In this document: one piece after another, positions 17,166 to 24,221 of the stretch | How positions within the stretch are numbered: position 1 is the stretch's first letter | Layout of the letters: each line of letters begins with the position of its first letter | Source: Hymenobacter properus | GTDB taxonomy: Bacteria > Bacteroidota > Bacteroidia > Cytophagales > Hymenobacteraceae | Length of the DNA stretch: 64,000 nt | Assembly: GCF_015694735.1 (NCBI RefSeq) | Contig: NZ_JADQDP010000004.1 | Span: forward strand, 620,001-684,000 | Reading direction: 5' to 3' | Translations under genes and position numbers: made by a program | Notes under the pieces: generated by a model | The model's input: only the letters and a program-made list of their open reading frames with translations | What the model was told of the DNA's origin: nothing | Databases searched by the model: none

Positions 17166-17819
17166 ATGATAAACCGCTTTCATCGGCGCCTCTGGCTGCT
17201 CTGCGTCCTTGGTTTCTTCAGTAGCTGCGCCGCGCAGCCGCCGCGCGAAACCGGCAGCTTCCGCCCTACCGACCTGGTGGAGCTGACCCAGCTCGACCCC
17301 ACCATCCGATTAGACATCCGCTACGCTACGGCGCAGAATTTCATGGGCCGGGTGCTGTATCCGCAGGCGCGGGCGTTTCTGCAGCGGCCGGCGGCCGAGG
17401 CGCTGGCGCAGGTGAATGCGGAACTGAAGCCGCAGGGGTACTGCCTATTAGTGTTCGACGGCTACCGGCCCTGGCGCATCACCAAGCAGATGTGGGACCA
17501 CACCCCGGCCGATAAAAAGGAATTCGTAGCCGACCCACGCAAGGGCTCGCGCCATAACCGCGGCTGCGCCGTGGACCTGAGCCTTTGGGACATTGCTGCC
17601 AACCATGAAGTGCCCATGCCCGGTGAATACGACGAGATGAGCCCCCGCTCCTACGCCGCCTACGCGGGCGGGACCCCGGCCCAACGCGCCGCCCGCGACC
17701 TGCTACGCGCCCGCATGGAAGCCCACGGCTTCACAGTGCTGCCGGCCGAGTGGTGGCATTTCGATTTCAAAGACTGGAAGGCGTACCCGATTCAGGACGT
17801 ACCGTTTGAGAAGCTGTAG
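17166..17819 (+). CDS. D-alanyl-D-alanine dipeptidase (VanX/DdpX-like lipoprotein)
   Basis: The 217-residue zinc peptidase hydrolyses D-Ala-D-Ala and related peptidoglycan dipeptides. The catalytic pattern is complete: YRPW near residue 98 (conserved Arg), SRHNRGCAVDL (SxHxxGxAxD with zinc His and Asp) and EWWHFDF (catalytic Glu and zinc His). An N-terminal hydrophobic stretch ending FSSC suggests a lipoprotein facing the periplasm, so a role in wall recycling or nutrient use is more likely than vancomycin resistance. No vanH or vanA partner is nearby. ATG 17166 is chosen over a TTG 6 bp upstream. Confidence 0.9.
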   Translation: MINRFHRRLWLLCVLGFFSSCAAQPPRETGSFRPTDLVELTQLDPTIRLDIRYATAQNFMGRVLYPQARAFLQRPAAEALAQVNAELKPQGYCLLVFDGYRPWRITKQMWDHTPADKKEFVADPRKGSRHNRGCAVDLSLWDIAANHEVPMPGEYDEMSPRSYAAYAGGTPAQRAARDLLRARMEAHGFTVLPAEWWHFDFKDWKAYPIQDVPFEKL

Positions 17820-17840
17820 AACTAACTGGGCTTGGCTAAT

Positions 17841-18224
17841 ATGCACGATATGAGAAGCGTCACAGTAGTTGGGAAAGCCTCTGCATCAGTACTAAGGCAC
17901 TTGCCACATTTCGTGTCCGCAATAAAAGGCGAGCAAGACATTAGCATTGTCTTCGTCATGCGTCCAGAGCATGATTTTCCAATTGGTACAACTTTCTGCA
18001 TTTGTCAAGGAACGACGACAAACATTGTTGAACTAACCGCAGCAACCCAGCAATTTGATAAACCAATGGATGCGATTCCTCATGGCTGGAAAACTATTTG
18101 TGCTTTTAGGCTACTAGGAAGCGGTGTTTCTATTCTGGCGGGTTTGCCGTTTGCGAATGATTGGTATGGTAATGAAACCGCTCTGGTATTAGAAGAAATC
18201 ACTGCTCCGGGAGCATCTGCTTAG
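17841..18224 (+). CDS. AT-rich orphan protein of unknown function
   Basis: The 127-residue protein is predicted mixed alpha/beta with two hydrophobic stretches: ISIVFVMRPEHDFPIGTTFC and LLGSGVSILAGLPFANDWYG. No family was recognised. Codon use is clearly richer in A and T than in the genes around it, with many codons ending in A or T, which suggests recent acquisition. The start may be ATG 17841 or ATG 17850. The stop codon lies inside the 29-bp arm of a large hairpin. It has no signal peptide and no obvious operon partner; the gap to the vanX-like gene is 21 bp. Confidence 0.55.
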   Translation: MHDMRSVTVVGKASASVLRHLPHFVSAIKGEQDISIVFVMRPEHDFPIGTTFCICQGTTTNIVELTAATQQFDKPMDAIPHGWKTICAFRLLGSGVSILAGLPFANDWYGNETALVLEEITAPGASA

Positions 18225-18278
18225 AAAGCAAAGCGCCCCCGCAACACAGGTTGCGGGGGCGCTTTGCTTTCTAAGCAG
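18217..18278. terminator. Perfect 29-bp stem hairpin between convergent genes
   Basis: The arms 18217-18245 and 18250-18278 are exact reverse complements with loop ACAG. The left arm contains the stop codon of the orphan gene. GCGCCCCCGCAAC forms the GC-rich part, with CTTTGCTTTCTAAG outside it. It is placed to end transcripts from both strands, although neither side has an uninterrupted T run. Confidence 0.75.
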
Positions 18279-18287
18279 CTCTACTAA

Positions 18288-19004
18288 TCACGGATTCGTC
18301 GACCACATACCGGCTTCTTTGATGAAGATGCGGCGATTCAGTTTGAGCTGCGACACGATAAACTCGGCCAGGTCTTCGGGCTGCATCACCTTATCGGGGT
18401 TGCCATCGGTCAGGTTATTGTTCAAGGCCAAGGGCGTGGCCACGGTGCTCGGCGTGAGGGCCGACACGCGGATGTTGTGCTTACGCACCTCCTGCATAAG
18501 GGCTTCGGTGAGGCCCATCACGGCGAATTTGGAGGCGCTGTAGGCGCTGCTGCCGGCGGCGGCACGCAAGCCCGAGGTGGAGGAAATGTTGATAATGTCG
18601 CCGGTCTGGCGCTGTATCATGTCGGGCAGCACCGCGCGCGTCACGTAGTAAGTGCCGAACACGTTGACCTGCACGATGTGCTCCCACTGATCGGGCTCCA
18701 TCTCCAGAAACTTGGCGAAGCTGCCGATGCCGGCGTTGTTAATGAGGATGTCGATGGGGCCCAGTTCCTGGTGAATTTTGGCCACGGCCACGTTCACAGC
18801 GGTACGGTCGGCCACGTCGGCCACGGCGGTGGCCACGCTGCCACCGGCAGCAATGATTTCGGCGGCTACTTCTTGCAGGTCGCTATCGGTGCGGGCCAGC
18901 AGGCCCACTTGCACGCCTTCGGCAGCCAGGGCGAGGGCCACGGCGCGGCCAATGCCTTTGCCGGCGCCCGTGACGAGGGCAATTTTTCCTTGCAGGGATT
19001 CCAT
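18288..19004 (-). CDS. Short-chain dehydrogenase/reductase, FabG-like
   Basis: The 238-residue SDR enzyme has the cofactor motif TGAGKGIG near residue 12, NNAG near residue 88 and the catalytic set of Ser in ISSTSG, Tyr and Lys in YSASK. The closest described type is 3-oxoacyl-ACP reductase or a related ketoacyl/sugar reductase. The cofactor is probably NADP(H), since ART follows the second strand, but this is not certain. No fatty-acid synthesis genes are adjacent, so a housekeeping FabG role is not supported by context. The ATG is at 19004, and a hairpin repeat separates it from mrdA upstream. Confidence 0.9.
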   Translation of the reverse strand: MESLQGKIALVTGAGKGIGRAVALALAAEGVQVGLLARTDSDLQEVAAEIIAAGGSVATAVADVADRTAVNVAVAKIHQELGPIDILINNAGIGSFAKFLEMEPDQWEHIVQVNVFGTYYVTRAVLPDMIQRQTGDIINISSTSGLRAAAGSSAYSASKFAVMGLTEALMQEVRKHNIRVSALTPSTVATPLALNNNLTDGNPDKVMQPEDLAEFIVSQLKLNRRIFIKEAGMWSTNP

Positions 19005-19074
19005 AATTTGATTGCTCGGTTTCGGATGTTGAGGAAATAAAACTGAGCTAGCTTAGAAAGGTTGCCTAATACTC

Positions 19075-19159
19075 GTCATCCTGAACGCAGCGAAGGACCT
19101 TCTCACGTTAGAACGAGTTGTTCCGACGTGAGAAGGTCCTTCGCTGCGTTCAGGATGAC
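19075..19159. repeat. Dispersed hairpin element, copy 3 (perfect 34-bp arms)
   Basis: The arms 19075-19108 and 19126-19159 are exact reverse complements (34 bp) around a 17-nt loop. This copy carries CTGAACGCAGCG instead of CTGAGCGCAGCG, and the matching change appears in the other arm. That is a compensatory pair preserving the stem. Confidence 0.93.
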
Positions 19160-19181
19160 AGACGATTATTCTGACCTACAG

Positions 19182-21035
19182 CTAGTGCAGTTTCTTGGTG
19201 AAGTCGCCGTACATCACCCAGTCTTCCCAGCGGTGGCGGTAGCCGGCCACTTTGCCGCGCAGGTATTTCTCAATCATCAGGCCGGCGGCGGGGGCGGCGC
19301 TGGTGCCCCCGAAACCGCTGTTTTCGATGAACACGGCGATGGCAATTTTCGGGTCGTTTACCGGGGCGAAGGCGGCGAAGGTGGCGTGGTCGAAACCGTG
19401 GGGGTTTTGCACGGTGCCGGTTTTGCCGGCCACCGAAATACCCAGCTCGGCCAGCGAAGCCAGGTTGCCGGTGCCGCCGTTGCCGTCCACTACCATCTGC
19501 ATGCCGGGGATGATGTACTTGAACAGCGCAGTATCGACGGCCGTGTAATGCTTCTGGCGGAACTGCGGCAGCGGGCCGCTGTTGCCCACGCTGCGCACGA
19601 AGTGGGGCGTGTAGTACCAGCCGCGGTTGGCAATGGTAGCCAGTACGTTGGCCATCTGCACGCCGGTGATGCCGATTTCGCCCTGCCCGATGCTGAGCGA
19701 GTACACGTTGCGGTAGCTCCAGCGGTGCTGCTTGTTGCGCTTTTTATCGAAGAACTTCTTGTCGTAGAACTCCGGCGAGGGAATCAGGCCGCGTTTTTCT
19801 TGCAGCATGTCCACGCCCAGCTTTTCGCCCAGGCCAAAGGTTTTCACCATCTTCTGCCACTGGCCCAGGCCGATGTGCGTGTCGTCGTACTTGTTGTTGG
19901 CCTGCCCGCGCAGCACCGCCGCCTGCATCACCTGATAGAAATAGGGGTTGCAGCTGTTTTTGATAGCAATGCTCACGTTGGACGGCCGCTCGTGGCGGTG
20001 GGTGCAGCGCACCAGCTTCTGGTTGCACTCGAAGCCGGTGCCGGGCTGCACCACGCCCAACTGCAAGGCCACCAACTCGTTCACGAGCTTAAACACCGAG
20101 CCGGGCGGGTAGGTGGCCATCAGCGGGCGGTCGAACAGCGGGCGGTCGGGGTTGTTGAGCAGGGCCATGTAGCGGTTGCCCGAGCCCTTGCCCGTCAGCA
20201 GCTTGGGGTCGTAGTGCGGGGCCGACACGAAGGCCAGAATCTCGCCCGTCTTGGGCTCGATGGCCACGATGGAGCCGCGCCGGCCCGCCAGCAGCTGCTC
20301 ACCGTAGGCCTGTAGCTCGGCGTCGATGCTCAAATGCAAATCGCGCCCGGCCACCGAAAGAGTGTCGAACTCGCCGTCGCGGAACTTGCCTTTCTCGACG
20401 CCGCGCACGTTTACCATCTTGTACTGCACCCCGCGCCGGCCCATCAGGATGGGCTCGTAGTACGACTCCAGGCCCGAAATACCAATATTCTCACCCGGCT
20501 GGTACTTGGCGTATTTCGGTTTTTCGAGCAGCGCTGGCGTAATGGAGCCCACGTAACCCAAGGCGTGGGCCAGGTTGGAGGTGCGGTAGGCCCGCGCCAT
20601 GCGTGCCTGAATGCGGAAGCCCGGAAAATCCATCAAATTATCCTGAATGACAGCCAGGTCGGGCGTCGACAGGTTCTGCACAATGGGCGAGGGCTTGTTG
20701 CGCGAATATTTCTTAGCCGCCAGCAAGCTGCTGCGCAGGTCCTCTATCGGAATCTGCAGCAGCTGGCAGAAGCGGGCCGAATCGAGCTGCTTCACTTCGC
20801 GGGGCACCACCATGAGGTCGTACACCGGCTCGTTTTGCACCAGCAGGTGGTCTTTGCGGTCGTAAATCAGGCCACGGTAGGGTATCTGCACCAGCCGTTG
20901 CAGCGTGTTTTTGTCGGCCGCCAGCTTGTAGGTACCGTCCATCACCTGCATGAAAAACAAGCGGGTGAGGAAGACGAGTACCACCACCAGGAAGATGCCC
21001 TGCACGACGTATTTACGGCCTTCTAAGTATTGCAT
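19182..21035 (-). CDS. mrdA: Penicillin-binding protein 2 (elongasome transpeptidase)
   Basis: The 617-residue protein cross-links peptidoglycan during cell elongation. It has one N-terminal membrane helix (residues about 9-28), a dimerisation/allosteric region and a C-terminal transpeptidase domain. Active-site motifs are S313-V-F-K316 (SxxK), NSCN (SxN) near residue 362 and KTGT near residue 545. It belongs with mreD, mreC and mreB upstream on the same strand. The usual close coupling with mreD is broken by a 117-bp spacer containing a hairpin repeat. The ATG is at 21035. rodA is not in the window. Confidence 0.95.
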   Translation of the reverse strand: MQYLEGRKYVVQGIFLVVVLVFLTRLFFMQVMDGTYKLAADKNTLQRLVQIPYRGLIYDRKDHLLVQNEPVYDLMVVPREVKQLDSARFCQLLQIPIEDLRSSLLAAKKYSRNKPSPIVQNLSTPDLAVIQDNLMDFPGFRIQARMARAYRTSNLAHALGYVGSITPALLEKPKYAKYQPGENIGISGLESYYEPILMGRRGVQYKMVNVRGVEKGKFRDGEFDTLSVAGRDLHLSIDAELQAYGEQLLAGRRGSIVAIEPKTGEILAFVSAPHYDPKLLTGKGSGNRYMALLNNPDRPLFDRPLMATYPPGSVFKLVNELVALQLGVVQPGTGFECNQKLVRCTHRHERPSNVSIAIKNSCNPYFYQVMQAAVLRGQANNKYDDTHIGLGQWQKMVKTFGLGEKLGVDMLQEKRGLIPSPEFYDKKFFDKKRNKQHRWSYRNVYSLSIGQGEIGITGVQMANVLATIANRGWYYTPHFVRSVGNSGPLPQFRQKHYTAVDTALFKYIIPGMQMVVDGNGGTGNLASLAELGISVAGKTGTVQNPHGFDHATFAAFAPVNDPKIAIAVFIENSGFGGTSAAPAAGLMIEKYLRGKVAGYRHRWEDWVMYGDFTKKLH

Positions 21036-21048
21036 AATTCACTCTTCT

Positions 21049-21139
21049 CTGTCATGCTGAGCGCAGCGAAGGACCTTATCACCGAAGAACATTATTCGTT
21101 CGCACGTGATAAGGTCCTTCGCTGCGCTCAGCATGACAG
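21049..21139. repeat. Dispersed hairpin element, copy 4 (between mreD and mrdA)
   Basis: Arms 21049-21082 and 21106-21139 are perfect 34-bp reverse complements with a 23-nt loop. The core reads CTGTCATGCTGAGCGCAGCG. It occupies most of the 117-bp spacer between mreD and mrdA. Confidence 0.93.
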
Positions 21140-21152
21140 GATTTAAATAACC

Positions 21153-21680
21153 CTAACTCCGCCCCCTTCGCACCGGGAAAAACAAGAGCTGCACAATCAA
21201 CAACGCCAACCCGGTAAAGAGTGCGCTCACCAGTATTTTTCCCAGCGTGAGGCCGATGTGGCGGAAGCTGCCCAGCTCCAGAATGAAGAAAGCGGCGTGG
21301 TGCAGCAGCACCAGCAGCGTGAGGTACACGCTAAACCACTGCCAGCCCATCTGGTGCACGTTCACGGTGTCGGCCGAGTCGTAGCCGTCGCGCGGGGTGA
21401 GCAGGCGCAGCACCCACGGCCGCAGGAAGCCCAGCAGCACGGCCGCCGCCGCGTGCAGCCCGCCCGTGTCGTAGAAAATGTCCATCGTCAGCCCCATGGC
21501 AAAGCTCAGCAGCAGCTGCACCACGATGGGCGTGCGCAAAGGCAAAAACAGCAAGAAGCCTAGGTAGAAAAAGCACCAGCCCAACTCGAACAGCACCAAC
21601 CGGCTGATGAGCATCACGTGCAGGCCTGCGTACACGGCAAACCGCAGAATTTGAACCAATATGAACCGCAGGCCACTCAT
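21153..21680 (-). CDS. mreD: Rod shape-determining protein MreD
   Basis: The 175-residue inner-membrane protein has about five to six helices and little soluble sequence. It is a component of the elongasome that links MreC to the wall-synthesis enzymes. Sequence conservation in MreD is low, so the call rests mainly on the hydrophobic profile, length and position. Its ATG at 21680 overlaps the mreC stop as ATGA (4 bp), and mrdA follows downstream. Confidence 0.9.
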   Translation of the reverse strand: MSGLRFILVQILRFAVYAGLHVMLISRLVLFELGWCFFYLGFLLFLPLRTPIVVQLLLSFAMGLTMDIFYDTGGLHAAAAVLLGFLRPWVLRLLTPRDGYDSADTVNVHQMGWQWFSVYLTLLVLLHHAAFFILELGSFRHIGLTLGKILVSALFTGLALLIVQLLFFPVRRGRS

Positions 21681-22615
21681 TTGCGCTTCCCTCCTTCCGG
21701 CAGCATGCCCGCGCGCGCTTCCACGGTGTCGCGCTCGGCCTTGGGCCGGCTCGTCACCACGTACACGTAGGTCAGGTTGGAGAAATTGACGCCCAGCCGC
21801 ACCCGAATGGTCCAGAAGTTCTTGTCCGGCTCCTTCACGAACGACTCGATAGTGCCGATGAAAATGCCTTCCGGGAACACCGCGTTGTAGCCCGACGTCA
21901 CCACCGTGTCGCCCTTCACCAGTTTAGTTTCGCGCAGCACGTTGTCGAGCACGGCGTGGGTGGGGTCGTCGCCCAGCCACTTGATGGTGCCGAAGGTGCC
22001 GTCGCGCTTGATTTTGGAGGCAATGGTGGTTTTGGAGTGCAGCAGACTGGCCACGGTGGCATAATGCTCCGTCACGGCCTGCACGCGGCCGGCCACGCCG
22101 CCCGCCGCCACCACGCCCAGGCCGCGCTGCACGCCGTTGGCAGTGCCCACGTTCAGGGTGAAAAAGTTATCCACGTTGCTGAGGCGGTTGTTAATAACCC
22201 GCGCCGGAATCAGGGGATAACTCGGGTCGCGGGCGGCCAGGCGCTGCAGGCCCAGCAGCAAGGTATCGGGCCGGGTCGCGGGGCGCTGGTAGCGCACGCG
22301 CTGCAGCGAATCGGTACGGGCCGGGGGCACAGCCACCGAGTCGGCCTCGCGCCGCACCGTGTCGGGTGGGTAGAGCTGCTGGCGCAGGACGGCATTTTCA
22401 GCCACCAGCTGCTTGTTCAATTCGGCCAAGTGGAAATAGTCGGTTATCTGGGTGCGGCGCTCCAGCACCACGCCCGCATAGGCATTGGCCGAATTGAAAA
22501 ATGCCGCCCGCTGGTACGAATTATTGGTAACGAATAAATAAATGCTAATTATTTCCAGCAAGCCAAATACCAACGCCCCGCGAAAGCGAAATAGGAAAAG
22601 AAATAAATTCCGCAC
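21677..22615 (-). CDS. mreC: Rod shape-determining protein MreC
   Basis: The 312-residue protein has one N-terminal membrane helix (FGLLEIISIYLFVTNNSY), a coiled-coil stretch near residues 60-85 (LAELNKQLVAENAVLRQQL) and a periplasmic double beta-barrel. Conserved pieces include ARVINNRLSNVDNFFTLNVG, GVAGRVQAVTEHYATVASLL and VVTSGYNAVFPEGIFIGTIE. It forms filaments in the periplasm that activate PBP2 and RodA. The start codon is GTG at 22615; no ATG is available without losing the membrane helix. A nested hairpin repeat separates it from mreB. Confidence 0.94.
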   Translation of the reverse strand: MRNLFLFLFRFRGALVFGLLEIISIYLFVTNNSYQRAAFFNSANAYAGVVLERRTQITDYFHLAELNKQLVAENAVLRQQLYPPDTVRREADSVAVPPARTDSLQRVRYQRPATRPDTLLLGLQRLAARDPSYPLIPARVINNRLSNVDNFFTLNVGTANGVQRGLGVVAAGGVAGRVQAVTEHYATVASLLHSKTTIASKIKRDGTFGTIKWLGDDPTHAVLDNVLRETKLVKGDTVVTSGYNAVFPEGIFIGTIESFVKEPDKNFWTIRVRLGVNFSNLTYVYVVTSRPKAERDTVEARAGMLPEGGKRK

Positions 22616-22656
22616 GGGTGGTAATTAATTATTTAGAAAAGCAACTGCTAAAAGAA

Positions 22657-22823
22657 CGTCATGCTGAGCGCAGCCGAAGCATCTCGCGGGCACCGATTGT
22701 CATGCTGACGAAGGAAACATCTTATCAACGTCGAATTAGTAGTTCTAACTCGATAAGATGTTTCGCTGCGCTCAACATGACAAGCGGCGCGGTAGAGATG
22801 CATCGGCTGCGCTCAGCATGACG
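22657..22823. repeat. Nested hairpin elements (outer copy 5 with an inner copy)
   Basis: The outer arms begin CGTCATGCTGAGCGCAGCCG at 22657 and end with the reverse complement at 22823. Inside lies a second element at 22698-22782, with arms TGTCATGCTGACGAAGG and TTTCGCTGCGCTCAACATGACA carrying their own CTTATC / GATAAG stem. The inner arms have diverged more than the outer ones. Confidence 0.85.
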
Positions 22824-22845
22824 GGCTGGCATTTTTGGGCTAAGA

Positions 22846-23871
22846 CTACGTCAGCAGCACGCCGCGGAAGGCCTGAATGTCCTTGATGGCCTTGCCGGTG
22901 CCGCGCACCACGGCGCGGAGCGGGTCTTCGGCAATGTGGATGGGCAGCTTGGTTTTGGCCGCGAGGCGCTTATCGAGTCCGCGCAGCAAGGCGCCGCCGC
23001 CAGTGAGGTGAATGCCGTTTTCGTAAATATCGGCCGACAGTTCGGGCGGCGAAATTTCGAGGGCTTTCAATACAGCTTCCTCGATTTTAGCCACCGATTT
23101 ATCGAGGGCAATGGCAATTTCCGAGAACGTGACCTTGATAACTTTCGGAATACCAGTCATCAGGTCGCGGCCGCGTACTTCGTGGTCGGCAGGCGGCGAG
23201 TCGAGTTCGGTGAGGGCGGCGCCCACTTCAATCTTGATGCGCTCGGCCGAGCGCTCGCCGATGAGCAGGTTGTGCTGCCGGCGCATGTAGTCGAGAATGT
23301 CCTGGTTGAAGACGTCGCCAGCGGTTTTTATCGACTGGTCGCACACGATGCCCGACAGCGCGATAACCGCAATTTCGGTGGTGCCGCCGCCAATGTCGAT
23401 AATCATCGAGCCCACGGGCTGCTCCACGTCGATGCCGATGCCGATGGCGGCAGCCATGGGCTCCTGAATCATCCACACTTCCTTGGCCCCGGCGTGCTCG
23501 GCCGAGTCGCGTACGGCGCGCTTCTCCACTTCCGTGATGCCTGAGGGGATGCAGATGACCATGCGGTGCGAGGGCTGAAACAGCCGCGTGCGCGTGTCAA
23601 TCATCTTAATCATGCCCTTAATCATTTCCTCGGCGGCGTGGAAATCGGCAATCACGCCATCCTTCAGCGGGCGGATGGTGCGGATGTTGTCGTGCGTTTT
23701 TTCGTGCATCTGCTGGGCCTGGCGGCCCACGGCGATGACTTTATTAGTGGTGCGGTCTTTGGCGATGATGCTCGGCTCGTCCACCACGATTTTGTCGTTG
23801 TGAATGATGAGCGTATTGGCCGTGCCCAGGTCAATGGCGATGTCGCTGGTCAGGAAATTGAAGAAACCCAT
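22846..23871 (-). CDS. mreB: Rod shape-determining protein MreB (actin homologue)
   Basis: The 341-residue cytoplasmic actin-like ATPase forms membrane-bound filaments guiding lateral wall synthesis. Nucleotide-binding motifs are IDLGTANTLI (phosphate 1), MIIDIGGGTTEIAVI (phosphate 2) and LTGGGALLRGLDKRLA (adenosine). The conserved EPMAAAIGIGIDVEQPVGSM segment is present. The ATG at 23871 gives the standard N-terminus MGFFNFLTSDIAIDLG. A promoter box lies at 23926-23933. mreC, mreD and mrdA follow on the same strand, with repeats in the spacers. Confidence 0.97.
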   Translation of the reverse strand: MGFFNFLTSDIAIDLGTANTLIIHNDKIVVDEPSIIAKDRTTNKVIAVGRQAQQMHEKTHDNIRTIRPLKDGVIADFHAAEEMIKGMIKMIDTRTRLFQPSHRMVICIPSGITEVEKRAVRDSAEHAGAKEVWMIQEPMAAAIGIGIDVEQPVGSMIIDIGGGTTEIAVIALSGIVCDQSIKTAGDVFNQDILDYMRRQHNLLIGERSAERIKIEVGAALTELDSPPADHEVRGRDLMTGIPKVIKVTFSEIAIALDKSVAKIEEAVLKALEISPPELSADIYENGIHLTGGGALLRGLDKRLAAKTKLPIHIAEDPLRAVVRGTGKAIKDIQAFRGVLLT

Positions 23872-23925
23872 TGATTAATATGCAATAAGGCGAAGCACCG
23901 GCGGGGGCCGAAGCAAAATAATGGG

Positions 23926-23933
23926 CAAAGGTA
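23926..23933 (-). promoter_or_regulatory. TANNTTTG-type promoter box of mreB
   Basis: On the minus strand the box reads TACCTTTG, ending 55 bp before the mreB ATG. No clear -33 element was seen. Confidence 0.5.
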
Positions 23934-24010
23934 CGGAAGGTTTGGGCCGGGTTGGTGAACGGGATTATGGGATTCTGCTAAGGAATGTATCGGGGTCGCT
24001 GAACGGTTTC

Positions 24011-24214
24011 CGTCTGTCATTGCGAGTGGAACGCAGCGGAACGCGGCAATCCGTCCTCTATTGCGGCCAGCCCTAAATTGTGATAAAGTCTCCTTCTTTT
24101 GTTTTAAAGCAAAAGCCCCGGCGCTCTCGCAGAGCCGGGGCTTTGTCACATTATTAAGTTGGTCGCTGAGAGCAGGACGGATTGCCACGGCCTACGGCCT
24201 CGCAATGACAGACG
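24011..24214. repeat. Second inverted-repeat family (GTCATTGCGAG type) around a hairpin
   Basis: The left part (24011-24057) begins CGTCTGTCATTGCGAG and ends GGCAATCCGTCCT. The right part (24174-24214) is its imperfect reverse complement AGGACGGATTGCC to GCAATGACAGACG. The ends resemble the first repeat family but the body differs. A GC-rich hairpin lies between the two halves. Confidence 0.82.
24112..24144. terminator. GC-rich hairpin, probable terminator after purH
   Basis: The stem AAAGCCCCGGC / GCCGGGGCTTT encloses an 11-nt loop (GCTCTCGCAGA). On the minus strand the 3' side continues into a short T-rich stretch (GCTTTTGCTTT), which suits termination of purH transcripts. Confidence 0.65.
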
Positions 24215-24221
24215 GCTACTC

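Noticed and set aside
17166..17819. VanX-like gene as evidence of a vancomycin-resistance cluster
   Set aside because: No vanH, vanA ligase or vanRS genes are nearby, and the protein has a lipoprotein signal, which fits wall recycling better.
7323..22823. Repeated sequence as a possible CRISPR array
   Set aside because: The copies are far apart, are inverted repeats with variable loops, and are not regularly spaced; no cas genes are present.
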